Assembly (NCBI GenBank): GCA_019359445.1
Contig: JAHHHJ010000009.1
Location: 124,001 to 188,000, forward strand
Source: Kastovskya adunca ATA6-11-RM4
GTDB taxonomy: Bacteria; Cyanobacteriota; Cyanobacteriia; Cyanobacteriales; Coleofasciculaceae
Length of the DNA stretch: 64,000 nucleotides
Direction of reading: 5' to 3'
Every line of letters begins with the position of its first letter. Position 1 is the first letter of the stretch. Position numbers and translations under genes: made by a program. Positions 52,310 to 61,371 of this stretch are shown piece by piece. Below the pieces are notes generated by a model. It did not search any database. It had not been told where the DNA came from and saw nothing but the letters and a program-made list of their open reading frames with translations.

Positions 52310-52771
52310 TTAACCATCAACCTGATTCGACTCCGGTAGGAATTCAGGATTCATCACTTGCTCTGGAGTGTAGGGACATTCTTCTGGAAAAACCTGTTCG
52401 CCCAACTGAGTCTCTCGAATCGCCAAAGCTAAGCCGAGTTCGTAAGCAGCGAGGAAAACCTCATTAAGATAGGACTTCAAACTAGGACTATCCTGCAAAA
52501 GTAATCTAATCTGAACCCGTTGTTCTCGAATTGTACCCAACCAACTATTGCTGCGTTTGTCAGGTTGAAATTGCCATTTCAGCAGGTGTCCTAACAATAC
52601 TCCCAGCCGATTTCTCAGCTCTTGTCGCTCTTTCCTGCCCAACGATTCAATTTCCTCAATCAGGTTGAGTGTGTCTAATTGCTCCCACTGCTGAGCTTTG
52701 AGCAGAGTTACCTGCTCTTGAGTCCAGCCATAAAAATCTGTTTCATAGAGGTGAGATATATGCATTCTCAT
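52310..52771 (-). CDS. DUF29 family protein
   Basis: About 153 residues; an all-helical DUF29 protein. Signature: LYETDFYGWTQEQVTLLKAQ, LDTLNLIEEIESLGRKERQE, LGVLLGHLLKWQFQPDKRSN, and the C-terminal FPEECPYTPEQVMNPEFLPE. This family is abundant and multicopy in cyanobacteria and often sits in toxin-antitoxin-rich places, but no activity has been established. ATG 52771 was preferred over the TTG one codon earlier. The next gene on the strand is 40 bases upstream. Confidence 0.9.
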   Translation of the reverse strand: MRMHISHLYETDFYGWTQEQVTLLKAQQWEQLDTLNLIEEIESLGRKERQELRNRLGVLLGHLLKWQFQPDKRSNSWLGTIREQRVQIRLLLQDSPSLKSYLNEVFLAAYELGLALAIRETQLGEQVFPEECPYTPEQVMNPEFLPESNQVDG

Positions 52772-52813
52772 CAAATGATTTAGTAGAGAGAGTTTGAGAG
52801 AAAGAGCGATCGC

Positions 52814-53161
52814 CTAAAAAGGCAGGTACTCAACCACATTGAGCCATTCCTCAGGTTCTGAGGCGAGAGCAATCAGTTCCAAATCCTTGACAAACTGCCC
52901 AATCGTACCTCCTAACTGGTGTCCAAATATCAAACCCGCAAACGGTCGTTCCTGACGCTGCCAATCTTCAGCCAGTGCTTTAAAGCGGATATCCTGAGTG
53001 AACAAAACTCGACCCAGCGAACTAGTGCGTTCCAAAAGTGCCTCATCAGTTAACTCGGCTGAATTGTCTTCAATTGCAGTGAGAACGTCTACACCACGAC
53101 GACGCAACTGATCCGTAATAGCTTGAGGTACATGAACATCCATATAGAGCGCGATCGCCAC
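52814..53161 (-). CDS. DUF5615 PIN-like toxin
   Basis: 115 residues. The start IALYMDVHVPQAITDQLRRR, then GVDVLTAIEDNSAELTDEAL, with RVLFTQDIRFKALAEDW, fits the DUF5615 PIN-like family: the first Asp (MDVH) and a later Asp (TQD) correspond to acidic nuclease residues. The start is a GTG that directly follows the TAA of the DUF433 gene, so the two are translationally linked. The pair behaves as a candidate type II toxin-antitoxin unit; nuclease activity is inferred from the fold. Confidence 0.85.
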   Translation of the reverse strand: MAIALYMDVHVPQAITDQLRRRGVDVLTAIEDNSAELTDEALLERTSSLGRVLFTQDIRFKALAEDWQRQERPFAGLIFGHQLGGTIGQFVKDLELIALASEPEEWLNVVEYLPF

Positions 53162-53476
53162 TTACAACAGCCCTCTTGCCTTCATCCGCACAAAGAATGG
53201 AGTTGGCGATGCTTGAGATTTTGCCTGTTGCGCTTGCTCCCATTCCAGGCGAATTTCATTGTCAATCTCATCTTGGCGATCGAAGTAATACACCATCGCC
53301 GCATGAGCTTCTGATAGCGTCAGGTAAGGATGCTGTCGGCACATTTCTTCAACTGACCAACCATAAGCCAAATAATCCATGACAATCTGAGCAACGCGCA
53401 CACGCGGTATCCGTTGTAACCTTGCGGGTTGACCTTCTGCTTTCTCTATATGAGGATAAATTACTCCTGATGTCAT
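53162..53476 (-). CDS. DUF433 antitoxin-like protein
   Basis: 104 residues. The core is RIPRVRVAQIVMDYLAYGWS, then VEEMCRQHPYLTLSEAHAAM and VYYFDRQDEIDNEI, the DUF433 helix-turn-helix that accompanies DUF5615 toxins. Its TAA stop abuts the toxin GTG with no gap. Likely antitoxin and autoregulator. Confidence 0.87.
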   Translation of the reverse strand: MTSGVIYPHIEKAEGQPARLQRIPRVRVAQIVMDYLAYGWSVEEMCRQHPYLTLSEAHAAMVYYFDRQDEIDNEIRLEWEQAQQAKSQASPTPFFVRMKARGLL

Positions 53477-53565
53477 GGCATTGGTTTTGAATCCCTACTG
53501 AAGCCTAGAATAACAAGTCTGTTGGGTATTCGCTTTCCTTAACTATTCACCTAATTACAAGTTCT

Positions 53566-54150
53566 TTAAGCATCACCCTTCCCAACTCCCGGAACTTTGC
53601 GATAAATCGCCGCAATATCGCACCGGAAATCTATACTATCGAAGTAAACTTTATCTCCTGTTTCATAAGTTTTAGAAACCCAACCTTCTGACTCAGACAA
53701 GCAAAAACACTCAACACTCATCTGAGATTGATTAATCAACACATATTCCCGTAAAGATGACAAAGTTTGATAATCAGCAAATTTTTCTCCTCTATCAAAT
53801 GCTGCTGTTGAGGGAGATAGCACCTCAATAATTAAAGAGGGGTAGAGAATGAAATCTTCTGTAGAGTTTGTATCTCGCTCATCACAGGTGACAACAACAT
53901 CTGGATAATAATAGCAGTTCGCTTCCTCAAGTCTGACTTTAATATCTGAGGTAAGAACAAGGCAAGGGCTATCATTGAAGTGATTACCCAAAAGTATTAT
54001 TAAATTACTTGCAATAACAATATGAGGTTTCTTTGCCCCAACCATTGCATAGACATGTCCGCGTCTATACTCGTGTTTGATCGGGCTAACTAGTTCTCCC
54101 TCTAAGTAATCTTTTGGAGAGATGTAGAATTGGTTGTTGCTAACAGTCAT
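53566..54150 (-). CDS. Uma2 family putative endonuclease (copy A)
   Basis: 194 residues of the Uma2/DUF820 PD-(D/E)XK-fold family. Motifs: YLEGELVSPIKHEYRRGHVY near the start, YYYPDVVVTCDE (the PD motif), SLIIEVLSPSTAAFDRGEKF (the E motif with the Lys further on), and LREYVLINQSQMSVECF. Uma2 genes are highly multiplied in cyanobacteria, with unproven function. This copy has no HIP1 site and is more AT-rich than the next one. Confidence 0.88.
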   Translation of the reverse strand: MTVSNNQFYISPKDYLEGELVSPIKHEYRRGHVYAMVGAKKPHIVIASNLIILLGNHFNDSPCLVLTSDIKVRLEEANCYYYPDVVVTCDERDTNSTEDFILYPSLIIEVLSPSTAAFDRGEKFADYQTLSSLREYVLINQSQMSVECFCLSESEGWVSKTYETGDKVYFDSIDFRCDIAAIYRKVPGVGKGDA

Positions 54151-54242
54151 TGAATCACCCCAGTGGGAAGAATATGTTCAATCGCTATTGGTCTAGCAAT
54201 CCAGTCACATCTGGTACGGTGGATCTCGGCATTAATTTATAG

Positions 54243-54340
54243 ATTGCCTCCTTCCCGCATTTAGTTTAGTAGGCTGTGACCTAACTTTAACAAGCATTGC
54301 GGCACTTAGTTTCAAATGCAGTTGGGATGACCAAAAAGCG
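54243..54340. repeat. Diverged ~100-bp non-coding repeat, copy 2
   Basis: Begins ATTGCCTCCTTCCCGCATTT, continues TAGGCTGTGACCTAAC and GCATTGCGGCACTTAG, and ends ACCAAAAAGCGATCGC. It aligns with 51590-51692 in the same orientation. It lies between the two Uma2 genes. Confidence 0.7.
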
Positions 54341-54358
54341 ATCGCACTCTAAACGAAT

Positions 54359-55039
54359 TTACTCAGGCAATTCTCCAAAACGTTCTCGATAACGAGCCAA
54401 TAGAGCCTCAGCTTGTTCTGCTCGCTCCTCGGCTTGCTTCCGAGCCGTAGCTTCTTCCTGAAGAGCCTCCACCAACTCCTCCGGAATCAACAACTTCTCG
54501 CCCGTATCCTCGCGGGTAAAACTAATCAGTTCCCCCTCCACAGCCAAGCGTAGCTGTAACGGTTCGCTCCGACTATCTGTAATCGGCTCATAGCTCTCTC
54601 CCCGGAGACGATAGCCCCGCAATCGTTCTTCTATCCACTCCCCTTTGGGGTCAAATAGCCAGTATTCCTGAACCTCTAATTGCTCGTACAAGGTTTTTTT
54701 GAAACTTATATCTTGCCCTTGCGTTCCTGCGGAAGTCATCTCAAAAATTACAACAGGTACTTGACCTTCTTCCCAGATTTTGTAATTGTCCCTTCCTCCA
54801 AGCTCAACATCAAAAATCACCATCACATCCGGAGCAACTCGCAACTTAGGAAAACCCTGAGCGTAGTACAGAAACTGATTACCTAAAACTGTTGCCTGAC
54901 GACCCTTCAGATATTGCCTCAAAACTTCTAGAGTTGTCAGTAAGGCGTAGAGATGAACAAAAGTTTCTGCCACGGGTTCGCCGTCACTACTGGGGTATAA
55001 GAGTTGGGACTGTTTGGCTGCGGGAGTAATAGCTGTCAT
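54359..55039 (-). CDS. Uma2 family putative endonuclease (copy B) with coiled-coil tail
   Basis: 226 residues. Uma2 core: LYPSSDGEPVAETFVHLYAL, LRVAPDVMVIFDVELG (PD motif), VPVVIFEMTSAGTQGQDISF (E motif) and LEVQEYWLFDPKGEW. The C-terminus is a charged helix (EELVEALQEEATARKQAEER, then AEQAEALLARYRERFGELPE), the usual tail of this Uma2 subgroup. It differs strongly from copy A, so the two are not a recent duplication. Confidence 0.9.
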   Translation of the reverse strand: MTAITPAAKQSQLLYPSSDGEPVAETFVHLYALLTTLEVLRQYLKGRQATVLGNQFLYYAQGFPKLRVAPDVMVIFDVELGGRDNYKIWEEGQVPVVIFEMTSAGTQGQDISFKKTLYEQLEVQEYWLFDPKGEWIEERLRGYRLRGESYEPITDSRSEPLQLRLAVEGELISFTREDTGEKLLIPEELVEALQEEATARKQAEERAEQAEALLARYRERFGELPE

Positions 55040-55280
55040 AGTTGCAGATTTTAGCGTTACTGTCTATTATGTCAGCCTCTAATTAGCTAGCCCTGTCAAG
55101 ATGAGCTTAAGAAATTTACGTTATTGAGCGCGAAGCTTGTTAATAATCAATAGAGAATGACTGTATTAAAACAGCAATTTTTGTTTAGTCGGTTACGGCT
55201 TCGCCTAACTACGAAATTCTAAGACGCCACAAGAACAATCATGATTGAGGTGGCTAAGAAGAGGTCAAACGTTATTTGTT

Positions 55281-56984
55281 ATGTCTGACAAAGAAAATCT
55301 CTACCAACAACTTCTACAACTGGATGGTCGCGGGTACAAAGCCTACAAAGCCATTCAAGGTCGCTACAATTTCCCAGAATTTACCCTAATTATCGCTCGT
55401 GTTCAGGGCGATACGTTCGCTTCTCCCAGTCATTTCCGGGTGCAGATGTCGCAGTTAGTTGCGGGTTTTCCTCCTCAGCTTTATCAAACCCACAGCCGGG
55501 AAATTGCGCTGCGAGATTACCTAACGCGGCAGTTTGCTCAGGTAGCCAGACAAACTAGCAGTCGTCGGGGAACGGGTAGGAGTGGGTTAATTGCCATTAC
55601 CTCTGTGGGGCAAACGGTGCTGGAACGCACTGCATGTGGGGTGAATGGGGAATCTGTGGAAGTGCGATTTGTGGTGGGATTACCTGCGAGGGGGAGGCAA
55701 ATTTTAGGGCGTCAGGCGGCAGAGATGCTGTGTGAAGATATCCCGGAAATTGTCGGGCGATCGCTAAAATACTCACAGCTTGACCCAATAGCGATTCAGC
55801 ATCACGTTGAAACGGTTGAGGATGCAGACTGGCTGCGGCAGCAGTTAAGGTCACGGGGATTAGTGGCATTTATTCCCGATGGGGCAATCTTACCTCGCCG
55901 CAGTGGAGTGGACGATCGCCCGTTAGAAACAGATGCTGTACCGTTTGAGTCACCCGACTCCTTACGCGTGGAGTTTACCTGTCCCAATCGCGGTTTAGTT
56001 AGGGGGATGGGAGTACCAGCAGGAATTACCTTGATTGTTGGCGGTGGCTATCATGGTAAGTCAACCTTGCTCAGAGCAATTGAGTTAGGCGTTTATAGCC
56101 ACATTCCCGGTGATGGGCGGGAGTTGGTGGTGACTGACGCGGCAACGATGAAGATTCGCGCCGAAGATGGACGCAGTATTGTCGGGGTGGATATCTCGCC
56201 GTTTATCAATCAGCTTCCCCAAGGTCGTTCTACTAGTAACTTTTCCACTCCTAATGCTAGTGGTAGCACCTCTCAGGCGGCAAATATTATTGAAGCGTTG
56301 GAAGCGGGAACTCAAGTATTGCTAGTGGATGAGGATACCGCCGCCACTAATTTTATGATTCGCGATCGCCGGATGCAACAACTCATCGCTAAGGACAAGG
56401 AACCAATTACCCCCTTCATTGACAAGGTGCGGCAGCTATACAAGGACTACGGGGTTTCCACCATCCTAGTCATGGGGGGGAGTGGCGATTACTTTGATGT
56501 TGCCGATACGGTAATCGCGATGGAGAATTTTCAATCCAGCGAGGTGACGGAAGATGCCAAAGCGATCGCCCAACAATATGCCACCCAACGCATCGCTGAA
56601 GGCGGGAAGCAGTTTGGGCAAATTACTCCCCGCGTGCCATTACCCGAAAGTATCGATCCGAGTCGGGGAAAGCGAGAGGTGAAGTTGAAAGTCCGGGATG
56701 TGGATCAGGTTGTCTTTGGCAGCGAAGATATCGATCTGTCGGCGGTGGAACAAGTTGCTGAGGCGGGACAATTACGGGCGATCGCGGAGGCGATTGTTTA
56801 TGCCAAGCAGCAATACATCAACGGCAAGCGTACCCTACCAGAAGTTCTTGATCGCCTCATTGCAGATATCGATTCTGAGGGGTTAGATATCCTTACCCGC
56901 TTTCCTGAAGGAGATTTAGTGCGATTTCGTCGTTTTGAGTTTGCGGCTGCCCTCAACCGCCTTCGTACTCTCGAAGTTCGCTAA
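55281..56984 (+). CDS. ABC-ATPase domain protein, soluble
   Basis: 567 residues from ATG 55281; an open frame extends 12 codons further. It belongs to the predicted ABC-class ATPase family that has no transport domain. The N-terminal part (LLQLDGRGYKAYKAIQGRYN, then FPEFTLIIARVQGDTFASPS) is diagnostic. Walker A is VGGGYHGKSTLLRAIELG (near 270), the signature-like region is ASGSTSQAANIIEALEAG, and Walker B is VLLVDEDTAATNFMIRD. Its role is not established; nucleic-acid or stress functions are guesses. Followed 150 bases later by an aminotransferase on the same strand. Confidence 0.9.
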   Translation: MSDKENLYQQLLQLDGRGYKAYKAIQGRYNFPEFTLIIARVQGDTFASPSHFRVQMSQLVAGFPPQLYQTHSREIALRDYLTRQFAQVARQTSSRRGTGRSGLIAITSVGQTVLERTACGVNGESVEVRFVVGLPARGRQILGRQAAEMLCEDIPEIVGRSLKYSQLDPIAIQHHVETVEDADWLRQQLRSRGLVAFIPDGAILPRRSGVDDRPLETDAVPFESPDSLRVEFTCPNRGLVRGMGVPAGITLIVGGGYHGKSTLLRAIELGVYSHIPGDGRELVVTDAATMKIRAEDGRSIVGVDISPFINQLPQGRSTSNFSTPNASGSTSQAANIIEALEAGTQVLLVDEDTAATNFMIRDRRMQQLIAKDKEPITPFIDKVRQLYKDYGVSTILVMGGSGDYFDVADTVIAMENFQSSEVTEDAKAIAQQYATQRIAEGGKQFGQITPRVPLPESIDPSRGKREVKLKVRDVDQVVFGSEDIDLSAVEQVAEAGQLRAIAEAIVYAKQQYINGKRTLPEVLDRLIADIDSEGLDILTRFPEGDLVRFRRFEFAAALNRLRTLEVR

Positions 56985-57135
56985 CTCAGGGATTGTTGCA
57001 GTCAGGGCATGGCAGTGCTATGCCCTTATAAGTGGTGTTCTAAGCCAGAAAATACGTAAGTCCTGTTCGGATCGGCTCGGATGGGAACTCAAGTTTAAAG
57101 CGCGATCGCGTACTCACCTGGAGGATAATAAGCAC

Positions 57136-58470
57136 ATGATCGCGCTTAAGGGAGCAAAACCCGTGCAATCCAATCTCGAAGCCTTCTGGATGCCCTTTAC
57201 TGCCAATCGGCAGTTCAAAGCAAAGCCCCGCTTGCTAGTTGCGGCGCAGGATATGCACTACACCACGGCGGATGGTCGGCAAATCCTGGATGGAACAGCG
57301 GGATTGTGGTGTGCCAATGCAGGGCATTGTCGCCCTCAAATTGTCGAGGCAATTCACAAACAAGCCGCGAATCTGGACTTTGCCCCGACGTTTCAGATGG
57401 GGCATCCAGGGCCGTTTGAGTTGGCAGAACGCTTGCTGCCCATGATGCCGGGGAATTTTGACCACGTCTTTTTTGCCAATTCTGGTTCGGAAGCGGTAGA
57501 GACAGCCTTAAAGATTGCGATCGCTTATCATCATGTTCGCGGTGAAGGCACGCGACAGCGACTGATTGGGCGAGAACGGGGCTATCACGGCGTCGGCTTT
57601 GGCGGCATTTCTGTGGGCGGGATTGCTAACAATCGCAAGTACTTCGGCAGTTTGTTGGCAGGCGTCGATCATCTTCCCCACACCCATAACTTAGAACACA
57701 ACGCCTTTACTCGCGGACAACCGCAATGGGGGGCGCATCTTGCCGATGAGTTGGAACGCCTAGTTGCGTTGCACGATGCCTCAACCATTGCGGCGGTAAT
57801 TGTCGAACCTGTAGCGGGTTCGACAGGGGTACTGATTCCCCCGGTAGGCTACCTAGAACGCCTGCGGGAAATTTGCGACAAGTACGGCATTTTGCTAATT
57901 TTCGATGAAGTCATCACCGGGTTTGGGCGTTTGGGAGCCAGCTTTGCCACAGAATACTTTGGGGTAATGCCGGATTTGGTGACAGTCGCTAAGGGTTTAA
58001 CGAATGCGGCGGTGCCGATGGGGGCGGTATTTTGTCGGGAAGGGATTTATGACGCATTTATGAATGCCCCAGAAGGAGCAATTGAGCTATCCCACGGTTA
58101 CACCTATTCTGGTCATCCCCTTGCTTGTGCGGCGGCAATAGCAACCCTCAACATTTACAAGGAAGAGGATTTGTTTGCTCGTGCTCGCGATTTATCTAGC
58201 TATTGGGAAGATGGTGTGCATTCTCTCAAAGGCTTACCCCACGTCATCGATCTTCGCAATCTTGGTTTAGTTGCGGGAATTGAACTAGAGGCGTTTCCTG
58301 GTAAACCGGGTTTCCGGGGTGCTGAATGTCTCCAGCGTTGCTACGACAATGGGCTACTGATCCGCACAACAGGGGATATCATTGCCCTCTCGCCACCGTT
58401 GATTGTCCAGAAAGAGCAAATTGACCAAATGTTTGAGATTCTGGCTGGGGTGTTACGGACGCTGAATTAA
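57136..58470 (+). CDS. Class III aminotransferase, omega-amino acid:pyruvate type
   Basis: 444 residues from ATG 57136, with GGAGG about 11 bases upstream; the open frame reaches back into the previous gene but lacks family similarity there. PLP-dependent transaminase moving an amino group from beta-alanine or similar omega-amines to pyruvate. Motifs: FWMPFTANRQFKAKPRLLVA at the start, FFANSGSEAVETALKIAIAY, RERGYHGVGFGGISVGGI, IFDEVITGFGRLG (the Asp binding the pyridine nitrogen), and VTVAKGLTNAAVPMGAV, which carries the PLP lysine. Exact substrate cannot be fixed from sequence alone. Confidence 0.92.
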   Translation: MIALKGAKPVQSNLEAFWMPFTANRQFKAKPRLLVAAQDMHYTTADGRQILDGTAGLWCANAGHCRPQIVEAIHKQAANLDFAPTFQMGHPGPFELAERLLPMMPGNFDHVFFANSGSEAVETALKIAIAYHHVRGEGTRQRLIGRERGYHGVGFGGISVGGIANNRKYFGSLLAGVDHLPHTHNLEHNAFTRGQPQWGAHLADELERLVALHDASTIAAVIVEPVAGSTGVLIPPVGYLERLREICDKYGILLIFDEVITGFGRLGASFATEYFGVMPDLVTVAKGLTNAAVPMGAVFCREGIYDAFMNAPEGAIELSHGYTYSGHPLACAAAIATLNIYKEEDLFARARDLSSYWEDGVHSLKGLPHVIDLRNLGLVAGIELEAFPGKPGFRGAECLQRCYDNGLLIRTTGDIIALSPPLIVQKEQIDQMFEILAGVLRTLN

Positions 58471-58664
58471 GTGCATCGGTTGCTTTCTTGAGAAGTTGTC
58501 TGCAATGTCCGAAATCTGTCAGGGCTGAGGCGATTTTTAACGAACCGCACTAAGCACCGGGGTAGTCAAACCTCAGCGCTTCATTATCCGCACAAACGTG
58601 TAGAGACGGTTGGTTTTATACTTGCCGCTGCGATCGCGTATCGAAATACAGTTACGTCCTTCGC

Positions 58665-59453
58665 TCATCGTAACCCCTGCTCCCGCAACAAAGCATCAGC
58701 CCAAGCCGCATCAGTTTCTGATAACGCTGGCACTGGTTCGCGGGTGTAATCTATCCGCATCTCGTAACCCGCTACGTCATACATGTTATTCAATAACGCC
58801 TGCAAATCTAGAACGGGTTCGACATCTTCTGACTTCAAAGGTAGGGAGAACTTAGGAATTGTATGTTGTAAGTTAAAAGCGTATAAATCGGCTATAGGAC
58901 GGCGATCGCTCCGACAAACTAAAATCCGGTAATCGCTTTGAATCCCATTACTAAAAAATGGCATGGGCTTCCCACTTCGTAGGAGGTCGATCTCCAGTAA
59001 ATGCGTCGAACTCCCCAAGACTTTCTGACGTTTTTTCTCATAGGCTTTGCGTCCTTCCCCAGAGCGTTTGTTGACGGGAGAGAGAATTTCTATTGCTGTT
59101 ACGACTTCTTTTGTTTCCACCTCTCGGATTTCTAAATATCCCTGCTTGACCGTTTCCGGTATGGGAACTGTTACTTTCAAAGGTTGCGATGGCGGTGCAG
59201 CGACAGTAACATTTGTTTTGGGATTTGTTGCCGTTAGCGGGCGTTGTACCACCACGTCGGGAATACCGACAAGCAGCGAATCTTCTCCGCTGGTTTCATA
59301 AATTCGCACCTCAACTGCAACTATGTATTTAGGACGCAGTTGAGGAGCTAATGTTCTCAAAATCTCACTAATTAGCAAGTGATGTACTCCCGACCAAAAG
59401 TCAGGATGTTCTAAATAGGGATTCATTCCCGGAAATGGAGAAGGCATAATCAT
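58665..59453 (-). CDS. DUF4058 family protein
   Basis: 262 residues. Begins PSPFPGMNPYLEHPDFWSGV, with VGIPDVVVQRPL and VVTAIEILSPVNKRSGEGRK, then LLEIDLLRSGKPMP: an arrangement like the PD...E-x-x PD-(D/E)XK-type fold noted for Uma2-like proteins. DUF4058 is common and multicopy in cyanobacteria, with no known activity. Full length. Confidence 0.9.
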   Translation of the reverse strand: MIMPSPFPGMNPYLEHPDFWSGVHHLLISEILRTLAPQLRPKYIVAVEVRIYETSGEDSLLVGIPDVVVQRPLTATNPKTNVTVAAPPSQPLKVTVPIPETVKQGYLEIREVETKEVVTAIEILSPVNKRSGEGRKAYEKKRQKVLGSSTHLLEIDLLRSGKPMPFFSNGIQSDYRILVCRSDRRPIADLYAFNLQHTIPKFSLPLKSEDVEPVLDLQALLNNMYDVAGYEMRIDYTREPVPALSETDAAWADALLREQGLR

Positions 59454-59482
59454 ATCGCCTCAAGTCTTATCCATCTGGAGTT

Positions 59483-59788
59483 CTACTTCACATCGTAGCC
59501 AAACAAATTAGGGTCAACTTTGGAAGAAATTGCCCACACCACCTGACGCGGAGCGCGGATATTGATGTCTTTATCCACCACAATTACAAACTTGGTGTAA
59601 GTAAATTGGGGCAACGCACTCCAAAAAGCGAGGGCAGCACGACGGGCTTGTCCGGGATAGGCTTTGTCAATGGAGATAATTGCCGATTTGTAGCTGAGGG
59701 CTTCCATGGGCAGGAAGAAGTCTACAATTTCTGGGACTTGTTGCCGCAGGATGGGGGTATAGATGCGGTTAAGGGCGATCGCGCACAA
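59483..59788 (-). pseudogene. ubiD: UbiD-family decarboxylase, internal fragment
   Basis: About 100 codons matching the C-terminal half of UbiD-type (de)carboxylases: PILRQQVPEIVDFFLPMEAL, YKSAIISIDKAYPGQARRAA and QFTYTKFVIVVDKDINIRAP, then RQVVWAISSKVDP. The usual protein is about 450-500 residues, so both the N-terminal part and the final segment are missing; after SKVDP the frame ends in unrelated residues. No ATG start is evident. I read it as a remnant. The close match over the preserved part suggests recent truncation. Confidence 0.82.
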
Positions 59789-60153
59789 ATGTTCCGTAGA
59801 TTTTTTTACTTCATCAAAACTTGATAATTTCCTCAGTTAATATACTCAGTATTTAAAGATTAGATGAAGCTAAGTTTTGTGAATTGACAGTATTTATGCC
59901 AAATGGAGTATTGTACTGGGTATGAAATTCAAGTTTTAAATTTAGTAAGAGCGGGGACAAAATCCATTCTTACGCGGTTTTCGTAAATAACAGCTCTTAA
60001 TAAGCGATTTAGTAAGCTAACAAGCTTGCTAAAAGCAATTTATTTTTTAGCGTCTTCAATTTTGAAGTACGTAAAGATCTGCTTTTATTTAGCGATTTCC
60101 TAATAAAAAACTGGATCTAATCAGTTTTCCTACAACTACATAAGTCATAAATC
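59789..60153. other. AT-rich intergenic region
   Basis: 365 bases between the ubiD remnant and the toroid gene, noticeably AT-rich with several short TTTAGTAAG-like stretches. It probably contains the promoter of the 60154 operon. No gene, tandem repeat or clear hairpin was found. Confidence 0.5.
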
Positions 60154-61371
60154 ATGAAAGTTTTACCTAGGAATGTACCTCGTTCCCAGGCAATTGTTGC
60201 TGCGGAATCATCGACTAGTTTTGTATTCCAGAAAGTCAAGCCTTCAGACAACAAGCAACTGACTTTACTGACATCCTTTGCTGGAATTGTTGCCAAAGAT
60301 TTGTTTCTGGGAACGCCAGCTTTAGGTGAACCCCAAGAGCATTTAGAGGCTGCCATTAGCTGGCTCAAGCAAGCCCACAATCTTAGCCCTGACGAGGGTG
60401 TGAGTTGGGGATATTCCCTTAAAGGTGGGTGGCGAGCCTCTTACCGCGAGACATCTGGCTATATTGCGGTGACGTTCTTTGATCTGGCGAAACAGTTGCA
60501 GGACGAGGATGCTTGGCAACGGGCAGTAATGGTTTGCAAATGGCTGTGCCAAATGCAAAATGCCGACGGCTCTTTTTCTGACCCCCGCTATGGTTCCGAG
60601 GGAATTGTGTTTGATACGGGTCAGGATTTGTTGGGGCTAGTCCGTGCTTATACGGAGACGCAAGATCCGTGTTTTCTAGAGGCAGCGGAGAGAGCGGGAG
60701 ACTGGCTCGTTGAAGTTGCGGATGCCTCCGGACGGTGGACGCGTAACACGCATTTAGGCATTCCCCATGTCTACAACACCCGTGTTGCCTGGGCGTTGTT
60801 GCAGTTACACGCCATCAGCCCCAATGCAGAACGGGAGCGGGTAGCACGGACAAATTTGGACTGGGCATTGAGCCAGCAATGCAATGGATGGTTTGAGCAA
60901 TGTGCCTTTACTACGGGGGCTGCTCCCTTTACCCATAACATTGTCTACGCGATTCGAGGTCTTTGGGAATCGGGCTTGCTGCTGAAAGAGCAGAAATATC
61001 TCGATGGAGCGATCGCGGGTGCTGAAGCAATGCTGGGACATCTGCGTTCTGATGGCTTCATTCCCGGTCAGATTGACCCCAGTGGCAAAGCTCAAGGGCG
61101 CTACTGCTGCCTAACTGGTAACTGCCAAATGGCGATCGTTTGGCTTCAGCTTTTTCAACACACAAAGGAGCAGCGTTATTACGATGCTGCCGCCGCTAGC
61201 CTCCGTTATGTGATGTCTTGCCAAGACATTCACACTACTAACGCCAACATCCGGGGCGGCATCAAAGGTTCGCAGCCTATTTGGGGCAGATACACGCGGT
61301 TGTCCTATCCCAACTGGGCAACCAAATTCTTTATTGACGGCATGTTAACGCTAATTAGGGCACTACCATGA
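60154..61371 (+). CDS. Alpha/alpha-toroid protein, probably surface-polysaccharide related
   Basis: 405 residues. Repeated helical pairs with QW-like turns (WLCQMQNADGSFSDPRYGSE; WLVEVADASGRWTRNT; AEAMLGHLRSDGFIPGQIDP; YCCLTGNCQMAIVWLQLFQ) indicate an (alpha/alpha)-barrel like glycosidase or terpenoid-cyclase toroids. Conserved acidic residues and HVYNTRVAWALLQLH suggest a carbohydrate-active enzyme, but no catalytic site can be named. No signal peptide. The stop overlaps the ATG of the WecG/TagA glycosyltransferase by four bases (ATGA), which ties it to polysaccharide synthesis by context only. Confidence 0.75.
   Translation: MKVLPRNVPRSQAIVAAESSTSFVFQKVKPSDNKQLTLLTSFAGIVAKDLFLGTPALGEPQEHLEAAISWLKQAHNLSPDEGVSWGYSLKGGWRASYRETSGYIAVTFFDLAKQLQDEDAWQRAVMVCKWLCQMQNADGSFSDPRYGSEGIVFDTGQDLLGLVRAYTETQDPCFLEAAERAGDWLVEVADASGRWTRNTHLGIPHVYNTRVAWALLQLHAISPNAERERVARTNLDWALSQQCNGWFEQCAFTTGAAPFTHNIVYAIRGLWESGLLLKEQKYLDGAIAGAEAMLGHLRSDGFIPGQIDPSGKAQGRYCCLTGNCQMAIVWLQLFQHTKEQRYYDAAAASLRYVMSCQDIHTTNANIRGGIKGSQPIWGRYTRLSYPNWATKFFIDGMLTLIRALP

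Noticed and set aside
52290-52315. AGAGCGATCGCTCT palindrome as an operator
   Set aside because: It is an extended HIP1 octamer, present all over the genome.
56935-57135. N-terminal extension of the aminotransferase into the preceding gene
   Set aside because: The extra 67 residues lack family similarity and overlap the previous gene; ATG 57136 starts at the conserved N-terminus.
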